Shown: piece by piece, positions 1 to 4,997 of the stretch
Numbering within the stretch: the first letter of the stretch is position 1
Layout of the letters: every line of letters starts with the position of its first letter
Assembly (NCBI GenBank): GCA_937859855.1
Contig: CALMAR010000453.1
Span: 1 to 8,560 of the forward strand
Length of the DNA stretch: 8,560 nucleotides
Origin: an uncultured Kineosporia sp.
GTDB lineage: Bacteria; Actinomycetota; Actinomycetes; Actinomycetales; Kineosporiaceae
Direction: 5' to 3'
Notes under the pieces: generated by a model
Told to the model about the DNA's origin: nothing
The model's database searches: none
The model's input: only the letters and a program-made list of their open reading frames with translations
Position numbers and translations under genes: made by a program

Positions 1-67
1 CACCCCTGACCAGCGCCAGCGCGGGCCGCTCCGCGGGCAGCACCGGCCGCCCTGAGTGGTCCGGCTG

Positions 68-82
68 CTCCCGATCCGGGAG
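68..82. repeat. Short perfect inverted repeat upstream of copC
   Basis: The arms CTCCCG and CGGGAG (6 bp) flank a 3-base ATC loop. It sits about 20 bases before the GTG and 32 before the ATG start candidates of the CopC gene. It could end an upstream transcript, but only two T residues follow, so it is a poor intrinsic terminator. It could also be a protein-binding site next to the copC promoter. Only the symmetry itself is seen; the function is unknown. Confidence 0.3.
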
Positions 83-97
83 TTGACTGGCTCTCAG

Positions 98-103
98 TAC
101 AGT
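98..103 (+). promoter_or_regulatory. Candidate -10 box (TACAGT) for copC
   Basis: TACAGT fits the actinobacterial TANNNT -10 pattern and lies 10 bases before the ATG at 114. If used, the transcript would begin at or just before this ATG, which would rule out the longer GTG start at 102 because that GTG lies inside the box. There is no convincing -35 at 17 bp spacing; TTGACT at 83-88 is only 9 bases upstream of the box. Weak support. Confidence 0.25.
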
Positions 104-731
104 GGCGCTCACCATGGCACCCCATGCCCGCCGTGTTGCTGTGGCCGTGGCCGCAGTGCTCGGGCTGCCGCTCGGCCTGTTCATCGCTGTTGTCCTGGCG
201 GCTCCAGCGCAGGCGCATGCCCAGCTGATCAGCACCACCCCGGCCGCCGGGCAGACGGTCAGCTCGGTCCCGGCCGTGCAGCTGGAGTTCAGCGGCGATG
301 TGATTGCGATCGGCCTGCGGTTCCAGGTGATCGGTCCGGCCGGGCCGGCGATGCGAGGACTGCCCACGATCGCGGGACACATCGTCAGCCAGCCACTGGC
401 GAGTTCGCTGGCCGATGGCGGCTATCTGGTCAACTGGCACGTGGTGCACGACGACGGGCATCCGGATTCGGGCACGTTCTCGTTCGTGCTGGCCAGCGGT
501 CAGTCCGGCAATGGGTCCGGGGCCGGCCCGGCTGCCGGTTCCGGTGGCTCGTCGCCGCCAGCGACGCCGCAGACCCTGGCTGCGGTGCCGATCAGCGAAC
601 CGGCTGCGGATGAAGCCCCTGGCCTTCCACCGGTCTGGACCGGGCTCGGCCTGCTCGTGGTCGTCGCCGTCGTCGTCGTCGCGGTGGTGGTGGACCGCCG
701 CCGCCGGGCGGAACCGGCTGGCCGCCGCTGA
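102..731 (+). CDS. CopC-domain copper-binding protein, membrane anchored
   Basis: This is an exported CopC/YcnJ-type protein (PF04234 type) that probably binds Cu(II) outside the membrane. An n-region with two Arg and a hydrophobic stretch (about residues 11-35) end in AQA at 36-38, so the mature protein would start at His39; in CopC the N-terminal His is a copper ligand. The core has the family pattern: TTPAAG at 45-50, LEFSGDV at 61-67, and DGHPDSGTF at 118-126, where Asp118 and His120 are the other expected Cu(II) ligands. A Gly/Ser/Pro-rich spacer (about 132-175) leads to a Val-rich transmembrane helix (about 177-196) and an Arg-rich cytoplasmic tail. The annotated start is GTG at 102; ATG at 114 is equally possible and leaves the signal peptide intact. 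No CopD is adjacent in the visible sequence. Its stop is 18 bases from that of the convergent SSI-like gene. Confidence 0.85.
   Translation: MALTMAPHARRVAVAVAAVLGLPLGLFIAVVLAAPAQAHAQLISTTPAAGQTVSSVPAVQLEFSGDVIAIGLRFQVIGPAGPAMRGLPTIAGHIVSQPLASSLADGGYLVNWHVVHDDGHPDSGTFSFVLASGQSGNGSGAGPAAGSGGSSPPATPQTLAAVPISEPAADEAPGLPPVWTGLGLLVVVAVVVVAVVVDRRRRAEPAGRR
656..695 (+). repeat. GTC/GTG trinucleotide run encoding the CopC membrane helix
   Basis: A run of near-identical Val codons (GTC and GTG, broken by Ala GCC/GCG) encodes the valine-rich C-terminal transmembrane helix of the CopC protein. It is the lowest-complexity stretch in the window and could slip during replication, but it stays in frame here. 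Confidence 0.5.
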
Positions 732-749
732 TCGCCGCGTTCTGGCGTT

Positions 750-1262
750 CTACTGCGCTCCGCCGGCCCCTCCGGCCGGAAGCAGTCCGCGTAGCGCGTC
801 CCAGCGAGCGATCTCGCAGCCATTCACCCGGGACAGCGACGAGCTGACCGGCTGGCCGAGGTAGGTGCCAGTGATCTTCGCGGTCTGCGGGCCGCCGTAG
901 AGCTCAGTGCACATCAGCCCCTTGCCGACCGGAGGCAGCCCGGTCTTCGCCCCCTTGGCCAGCGCCGCGCAGGCCCGGGCCGGATCGGGATGGGTGCCGC
1001 CGGGCGCCGTCGTGGCCGCGTCAGCCGCGGGGCAGGTCAGGGTCCCGGTGCTGGGCCGGCCTGCTCCGCCGTCCATCACGATCTTGAGATCCGTCACTGC
1101 AGCGGCCGGACCCGCGGACGCCCGCGACGCCGTGCCCGGCTCATCCACGGTGATGGCGTCGGGTGCGGCTGCGCAGCCAGCCACCAGCATGGCGGCCAGC
1201 CCAGCGGTCAGGCACCCCAGCACGCTGCGCATGGGCACAGCCGGCTCCTGGCGGTGCTTCAT
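750..1262 (-). CDS. Subtilisin-inhibitor-like (SSI family) lipoprotein
   Basis: The 170-residue product resembles the Streptomyces subtilisin inhibitor family (PF00720), secreted inhibitors of serine proteases. An N-terminal signal ends in the lipobox LVAGC (residues 26-30), so Cys30 should be lipidated and the protein held on the outer face of the membrane; classical SSI is released. The SSI core covers about 55-162: TLTCP at 74-78, GTHPDP at 89-94, AC at 97-98, MCTELYGGP at 117-125, and NGCEIARW at 147-154. The four core Cys match the two SSI disulfides (Cys77-Cys98, Cys118-Cys149). By alignment to SSI (Cys71-Pro-Met73), the P1 residue of the inhibitory loop is Glu120. The ATG at 1262 is chosen over an in-frame start at 1424 because it has a near-perfect Shine-Dalgarno and begins right before the signal peptide. 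It is divergent from the rhodanese gene. Confidence 0.85.
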   Translation of the reverse strand: MKHRQEPAVPMRSVLGCLTAGLAAMLVAGCAAAPDAITVDEPGTASRASAGPAAAVTDLKIVMDGGAGRPSTGTLTCPAADAATTAPGGTHPDPARACAALAKGAKTGLPPVGKGLMCTELYGGPQTAKITGTYLGQPVSSSLSRVNGCEIARWDALRGLLPAGGAGGAQ

Positions 1263-1269
1263 CTGCCAG

Positions 1270-1277
1270 TCCTCCTT
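1270..1277 (-). promoter_or_regulatory. Strong Shine-Dalgarno for the SSI-like gene
   Basis: On the minus strand the sequence reads AAGGAGGA, nearly the full complement of the 16S rRNA tail, 7 bases before the ATG at 1262. It fixes the start of the SSI-like lipoprotein and is the best ribosome binding site in the window. Confidence 0.85.
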
Positions 1278-1306
1278 GCGGTGTCCGGCTAACCTGGTTC
1301 TCCTTC

Positions 1307-1332
1307 GACGCTGCGGATGGCTGCCCGGTTCC
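1307..1332 (-). promoter_or_regulatory. Candidate ECF-sigma promoter for the SSI-like gene
   Basis: On the minus strand GGAAC (plus 1328-1332) is followed after 17 bases by CGTC (plus 1307-1310). This matches the general GGAAC / CGTC layout of promoters used by extracytoplasmic-function sigma factors. Transcription would start near 1298-1300 and give a leader of about 37 bases that contains the strong Shine-Dalgarno. The motif is short and could occur by chance in GC-rich DNA. Confidence 0.35.
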
Positions 1333-1342
1333 ACCCATCCGC
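1313..1342. repeat. 8-bp inverted repeat in the SSI/rhodanese divergent region
   Basis: GCGGATGG (1313-1320) and CCATCCGC (1335-1342) form a perfect 8-bp inverted repeat with a 14-base centre. The repeat brackets the proposed -35 element of the SSI-like gene, a position suited to a dimeric regulator. It may also fold as a hairpin in the rhodanese leader. The symmetry is directly seen; the role is inferred. Confidence 0.4.
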
Positions 1343-1401
1343 CGCGTGAATGACAGGATGCCGCCAGCGGAGTCCCGCGCGATCCCGACCACGACCGTGC
1401 C

Positions 1402-1407
1402 GAAGGA
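1402..1407 (+). promoter_or_regulatory. Shine-Dalgarno for the rhodanese gene
   Basis: GAAGGA lies 7 bases before the ATG at 1415. It favours this start over the longer open frame extending back to 1163, which overlaps the oppositely oriented SSI-like gene. Confidence 0.65.
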
Positions 1408-1414
1408 TTACAGG

Positions 1415-1747
1415 ATGTTCCCACCGCAGGTCCCAGCCATCGACGTCTCGTCTGTACCGGCGGACGCCGTCATTCTCGACGTCCGGGAGCCGATCGAGTG
1501 GTCGGGCGGGCACATCGGCGGCGCGCTGCACATCCCGCTGGGCGAACTGCCGTCCAGGCTGGGCGATTTGCCGGATGACGGCGAGGTGCTGGTGATCTGC
1601 CGCTCGGGTCAGCGGTCGGCCCGGGCCGTGCAGTGGCTCAATCAGAACGGGTACGACGCCATCAACGTGGCAGGCGGAATGGGCGCATGGCAGGACGCCG
1701 GCCGGGAGATGGTGAGCGAGACCGGTGAACCGCCGACAGTTCGTTGA
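1415..1747 (+). CDS. Single-domain rhodanese-like sulfurtransferase
   Basis: A 110-residue single rhodanese domain (PF00581), the usual size for GlpE/PspE-type proteins; it likely carries sulfane sulfur as a cysteine persulfide in the cytoplasm. Features seen: ILDVREPIEW at 20-29, GHIGGALHIPLGEL at 32-45 (the CH2A-type motif), and the active-site loop CRSGQRS at 62-68 with catalytic Cys62. NVAGGMGAW at 84-92 is the conserved C-terminal motif. There is no signal peptide or membrane segment. The six-residue loop that starts with Cys and ends in Ser after an Arg is typical of sulfurtransferases rather than Cdc25 phosphatases, which have seven. The 3' end overlaps the proposed start of the E1 gene by 23 bases, suggesting co-transcription. 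The true substrate cannot be told from sequence. Confidence 0.92.
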   Translation: MFPPQVPAIDVSSVPADAVILDVREPIEWSGGHIGGALHIPLGELPSRLGDLPDDGEVLVICRSGQRSARAVQWLNQNGYDAINVAGGMGAWQDAGREMVSETGEPPTVR

Positions 1748-4106
1748 GCGCCGCAGCCAGATCGGCGCCGAGCCCGCCGCCAGTGCCCGGGGGCAGACCG
1801 GCTCGCATGTCGGCGTGCCGGCTCAGCGCCACCGGCAGCGGCCCGCCGTGAACCTGACCGATCTGGGTGAGCCGGGTCCCGGCGCAGAGCTGGTCGAGCA
1901 CTTGGGTCCGGCCTTGCAGCAACTGGCCGCGCAGCCAGAACCCGCGCTTGGATCCCGGCCCCGGAACACGGGCCTGGCCTGGAAGAACGAGCTGCTCGAA
2001 CTGTTCGACGCGCAGGCCACCAGTCGATGGCTGGACGTCGCGGCCCGCCGGTTGCGCGCCGCTGGGGCCGGTCACTACACGATCGGCTCGGCCGGGCACG
2101 AGGGCAACGCGGCGGTGGCGCTGAGTCTGCGCTCGACCGATCCCGCCCTGTTGCACTACCGGTCCGGCGCCTTCTACCTGGCCCGGGCCACCCAGGCCGG
2201 GCACGGCACCGGAATCCTGGACATCGCGCTCGGCCTGGTGGCATCGTCCGATGAGCCGATCGCCGGTGGACGGCACAAGGTCTTCGGCCACCCGGACCTG
2301 GCCGTGATCCCGCAGACCTCCACCATCGCCAGTCACCTTCCGCGGGCCACCGGGATCGCCTGGACCATCGGGCGCCAGCAATGGCTGAAGCACTCACCGC
2401 GAGACGCACTGCGCTGGCCGGACGACTCGGTGGTGGTCGCCAGCTTCGGTGACGCTTCGGCCAACCACAGCACCGCGGCGGGGGCGATCAACGCGGCCAC
2501 CTGGGCGGCCCACCAGCAGGTGCCGATGCCGCTGCTGCTGGTCTGTGAGGACAACGGGCTGGGCATCTCCGTACCCACCCCGGTGAACTGGATCCGGAAC
2601 CTGTTCGAGCACCGGGCCGGGTTGGAGTACTTGGCCGCCGACAGTGCCGAAGATCCCCGGGACCTGCTCAAGATTTGTTGTCAGGCAACGGATCTGGTCC
2701 GAACCGAGCGCCGTCCGGTGCTGCTGCACCTGCGCTGTGTACGGATCGGGGGGCACGCCGGATCGGACGCCGAGGCCGGCTATCGCCGTCCCAGCCGGAT
2801 CAGTGCGGACCTGGACCGGGATCCCCTGATCGCCACCATGACCACGCTGGCCCGCAGCGGGGTGCTGGCCGGACCGGCGGTGGTGGAACGGTTCCTCGAT
2901 CTGCGGTCCCAGGTGAGCGCCGGGGTGCAGGAGGCGATTCGCCGCAGTCGCCTGACCAGTGCCCGGGAGGTGATGAAACCGCTTGCTCCGCATCGGTCCA
3001 CGGCGGTCGCGATGCTGGCGGCCCGGGTTCCTCCGGCGGCCCGGCGAGATCGGTTGTTCGGTGGCCGGCTGCCCGAGGACGAGGGCCCGCTGACCCTGGC
3101 CCAGTCCATCAACCGGGCTCTGCTGGACGCCGCGACGGTGTCGCCGTCCCTGTTGATGATGGGCGAGGACATCGGCCGTAAGGGCGGGGTCTACGGCCTG
3201 ACCCGGGGCCTGCTCAAGCGGCTGGGCCCGGCCCGGGTGGTCGATACCCTGCTCGACGAGCAGACCGTCCTGGGCCTGGCGCTGGGGGCGGCGGTCAGCG
3301 GGCTGCTGCCGGTGCCGGAGATCCAGTACCTGGCCTACCTGCACAATGCGGCCGATCAGTTGCGGGGTGAGGCGGCCACGTTGTCGTTCTTCTCGCAGGC
3401 GACCTTTCGCAACCCGATGATGGTCCGGGTGCCCGGCCTGGCCTATCAGAAAGGTTTTGGCGGGCACTTCCACAACGACAACAGCGTTGCCGCGCTGCGG
3501 GACATCCCCGGCCTGGTGATCGCCTGCCCGGCTCATCCCAGTGAGGCGCCATCGCTGCTGCGCACCTGCCTGGCCGCGGCCGAGGCCGACGGCACGGTCA
3601 GTGTGCTGCTCGAACCGATCGCCCTCTATCACGAACGGGATCTGCTGGACGGCGACAACGCCTGGCTGGCGCCATATCTGGCGCCCTCGCAGTGGGGGTC
3701 GTTTCACGCGCCGATCGGGCGCGCCTCGGTCTGGGGCAATGGCACCGATCTGGCCATCGCGTCGTTCGGCAATGGCTTGCGGATGTCGATGCGCGCCGCC
3801 GCTGCGCTGGAACGGGATGGGATCGGCTGCCGGGTCATCGATCTGCGCTGGCTGAATCCGTTGCCGGTGGACGACGTGGTGCGGGAGGCTCAGGCCACCG
3901 GCGGACTTCTGATCGTGGACGAAACCCGGCGCACGGGCAGCATTTCCGAAGGATTGATCACTGGCGTGCTGGAGGCCGGCTATGACGGCCAGCTGGCCCG
4001 GGTGACCTCGCGCGACTCGCTGATCCCGCTCGGCCAGGCGTCCGGCTTGGTGCTGGTGTCCGAGGACGAAATTGTCCGGACCGCCCGCGCCCTGTGTGCC
4101 GGTTAG
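1725..4106 (+). CDS. Fused 2-oxoacid dehydrogenase E1 (alpha-beta), thiamine-diphosphate dependent
   Basis: One 793-residue polypeptide carries both E1 subunits of a branched-chain or pyruvate-type 2-oxoacid dehydrogenase, which decarboxylates a keto acid and passes the acyl group to a lipoyl E2. The alpha part spans about 88-400: HYRSG at 144-148, and the ThDP/Mg site GDA (242-244) paired with EDNG (275-278), 33 residues apart; the canonical motif is GDG. After a linker (about 410-455) the beta part begins at 456: MGEDIGRKGGVYG around 479-491, DEQ with Glu512 aligned to the N1'-protonating glutamate of E1-beta (Glu59 in human PDH beta), and GGHFHND with His581 and His583. The transketolase C-terminal domain covers about 660-790. 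GTG 1725 is chosen because codon-position bias persists upstream, but GTG 1815 or 1848 are possible and no start has a good Shine-Dalgarno. No E2 or E3 is adjacent. Substrate uncertain. Confidence 0.88.
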   Translation: MNRRQFVERRSQIGAEPAASARGQTGSHVGVPAQRHRQRPAVNLTDLGEPGPGAELVEHLGPALQQLAAQPEPALGSRPRNTGLAWKNELLELFDAQATSRWLDVAARRLRAAGAGHYTIGSAGHEGNAAVALSLRSTDPALLHYRSGAFYLARATQAGHGTGILDIALGLVASSDEPIAGGRHKVFGHPDLAVIPQTSTIASHLPRATGIAWTIGRQQWLKHSPRDALRWPDDSVVVASFGDASANHSTAAGAINAATWAAHQQVPMPLLLVCEDNGLGISVPTPVNWIRNLFEHRAGLEYLAADSAEDPRDLLKICCQATDLVRTERRPVLLHLRCVRIGGHAGSDAEAGYRRPSRISADLDRDPLIATMTTLARSGVLAGPAVVERFLDLRSQVSAGVQEAIRRSRLTSAREVMKPLAPHRSTAVAMLAARVPPAARRDRLFGGRLPEDEGPLTLAQSINRALLDAATVSPSLLMMGEDIGRKGGVYGLTRGLLKRLGPARVVDTLLDEQTVLGLALGAAVSGLLPVPEIQYLAYLHNAADQLRGEAATLSFFSQATFRNPMMVRVPGLAYQKGFGGHFHNDNSVAALRDIPGLVIACPAHPSEAPSLLRTCLAAAEADGTVSVLLEPIALYHERDLLDGDNAWLAPYLAPSQWGSFHAPIGRASVWGNGTDLAIASFGNGLRMSMRAAAALERDGIGCRVIDLRWLNPLPVDDVVREAQATGGLLIVDETRRTGSISEGLITGVLEAGYDGQLARVTSRDSLIPLGQASGLVLVSEDEIVRTARALCAG

Positions 4107-4120
4107 GGCATTATCCGGGG

Positions 4121-4525
4121 GTGGCCAACGTACTGGTGATCGACGTGGCCAACGTGATGGGCTCCCGCCCGGACGGCTGGTGGCGTGACCGGCCCGGTGC
4201 CGCCACCCGGCTGCTGGCCCAGCTGGTCAAGCTGATCGGCCAGGAGGTGGACATCCCCAGTACTGGGCCGGTCGTGGTTCACCGGCTGATCGCGGTGGTC
4301 GAGGGCCCGGCCCGGGCCGCGCAGATTCCGGACGGAGCGGCCGCGGCCGGCATGGAGGTGATGGCCGCTTCAGCCGATGGCGACAGCTCGATCGTCGCGG
4401 CGGCGCAGGGGCTGCTCGGCGGTGATCACCTGCCGATCGTGGTCACCGCCGATCGTGAGCTGCGGGCCCGGCTGCCGGGCGGTGCGGTGGCGGCCGGGCC
4501 GGGCTGGCTGCTGGGCCTGCTCTAG
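4121..4525 (+). CDS. PIN/NYN-like nuclease-fold protein
   Basis: A 134-residue protein that resembles small NYN/PIN-type ribonuclease-fold proteins of Actinobacteria. Acidic residues fall at the places expected for a metal-dependent RNA-cleaving site: Asp8 with Asn11 in LVIDVAN (residues 5-11), Asp86 and Asp88 in ADGDSS (85-90), and Asp111 in VTADREL (108-114). GPGWLLGL closes the C-terminus. GTG 4121 is preferred to an in-frame ATG at 4094 because the latter lies inside the end of the E1 gene and adds nine residues outside the fold; the gap to E1 is 14 bases. No Shine-Dalgarno is seen; CATTAT at 4109-4114 is 6 bases upstream and might be a -10 for a leaderless transcript. It is followed 19 bases later by a DUF433 gene. 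Nuclease activity and any toxin role are inferences; some relatives are annotated only as hypothetical proteins. Confidence 0.68.
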   Translation: MANVLVIDVANVMGSRPDGWWRDRPGAATRLLAQLVKLIGQEVDIPSTGPVVVHRLIAVVEGPARAAQIPDGAAAAGMEVMAASADGDSSIVAAAQGLLGGDHLPIVVTADRELRARLPGGAVAAGPGWLLGLL

Positions 4526-4532
4526 CTTGCTT

Positions 4533-4538
4533 TAGAGT
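4533..4538 (+). promoter_or_regulatory. Candidate -10 box (TAGAGT), leaderless start of the DUF433 gene
   Basis: TAGAGT matches TANNNT and ends 6 bases before the ATG at 4545, so transcription would begin at or next to the A of the start codon. No Shine-Dalgarno is present. No recognisable -35 is found at 17-18 bp spacing, since that position lies within the GC-rich end of the upstream gene. Confidence 0.5.
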
Positions 4539-4544
4539 CCGCCG

Positions 4545-4751
4545 ATGCCCGTCTTCGATCGGATCGAGTCGTCGCCCGGCGTCCTGGGCGGCGAGCCGCA
4601 TATCGCCGGAACCCGGATCTCGGTGGCGATGGTCGCGGTGATGGTGATCAACGGGTTCACCCCGGCCGAGATCATCGCCGACTACCCCGAGCTGACCACT
4701 CAGGACATCGAGCAGGCGATGGCCTGGGACGGCACCACCGAACGGTTCTGA
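4545..4751 (+). CDS. DUF433 antitoxin-like protein
   Basis: The whole 68-residue protein is one DUF433 domain (PF04255): VLGGEPHIAGTRISV at about 13-27 matches the family hallmark (LGG-P-I-GTRI-V), and GFTPAEIIADYPELTTQDIEQA at about 37-58 is the helix-turn-helix-like part. DUF433 proteins are commonly antitoxins encoded just before a DUF5615 PIN-like toxin. Here no DUF5615 gene follows: the next 246 bases hold no convincing reading frame, while a different PIN/NYN-like gene lies just upstream. It may therefore neutralise that neighbour, act with a partner elsewhere, or be a solitary regulator. The ATG start follows a TAGAGT box with no Shine-Dalgarno, pointing to separate leaderless transcription that could let it be expressed independently of the upstream gene. 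Confidence 0.85.
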   Translation: MPVFDRIESSPGVLGGEPHIAGTRISVAMVAVMVINGFTPAEIIADYPELTTQDIEQAMAWDGTTERF

Positions 4752-4945
4752 TCGGTCTCTATATCAATATCTATGACCAACCCTAGAAGGTCTGAGACTG
4801 GTCAATCGGTGACGTTGGCCCGCATCCGAGGGGTGACCGTCTGGGGGTGCGTCGAGCGCGGGAGCCCATGTTCCGGGACACGAACAGGCTCCGGCGGCCT
4901 TCCGTACCCGGTATTTCGTTGCCCGGCTGGTGGATTCTCTGTCTG

Positions 4946-4963
4946 TCTAGCGTGGCTGCTAGA
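4946..4963. repeat. 18-bp palindrome in the AAA ATPase promoter region
   Basis: TCTAGC (4946-4951) and GCTAGA (4958-4963) form a perfect 6-bp inverted repeat around 6 bases. It lies 20 bases upstream of the proposed TACCGT -10, so it covers the place where a -35 element would be. It suits an operator for a dimeric regulator or an activator site. The CTAG cores are uncommon in GC-rich DNA. Function inferred. Confidence 0.4.
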
Positions 4964-4983
4964 AAACTGAATACTCGCCTCGA

Positions 4984-4989
4984 TACCGT
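4984..4989 (+). promoter_or_regulatory. Candidate -10 box (TACCGT) for the AAA ATPase gene
   Basis: TACCGT fits TANNNT and ends 8 bases before the GTG at 4998, giving a leaderless or near-leaderless transcript; no Shine-Dalgarno precedes this GTG. The -35 position is taken by A-rich sequence at the edge of the palindrome. Confidence 0.45.
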
Positions 4990-4997
4990 GGCCGATC

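Larger units (their letters stand above)
4752..4997. other. Intergenic region with AT-rich patch
   Basis: This 246-base gap holds no open frame with believable codon use. Its first 50 bases are much richer in A/T than the rest of the window, with a tandem-like ATATCA-ATATCT at 4761-4772. Its last 60 bases hold a palindrome and a -10 box for the AAA ATPase gene. No tRNA-like or terminator-like structure was recognised, and no remnant of a DUF5615 toxin could be read. Confidence 0.5.

Noticed and set aside
1..101. Possible gene end on the plus strand (stop at 53-55) or gene start on the minus strand (GTG at 41-43)
   Set aside because: Both fit the base-position pattern, but fewer than 20 codons are visible and neither shows a recognisable motif, so the edge stays unassigned.
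1163..1414. N-terminal extension of the rhodanese frame back to 1163
   Set aside because: It overlaps the SSI-like gene and its Shine-Dalgarno; the ATG at 1415 has its own ribosome site and begins just before the domain.
2394..3707. Long minus-strand open frame of 437 codons
   Set aside because: It lies wholly inside the E1 gene, whose motifs are clear; its Gln/Arg/Gly-rich translation is typical of an antisense shadow in GC-rich DNA.
4773..4970. 65-codon plus-strand frame after the DUF433 gene, considered as a missing toxin
   Set aside because: Its translation has no DUF5615 or PIN features, no Shine-Dalgarno or fitting -10 box, and codon use unlike the neighbours.
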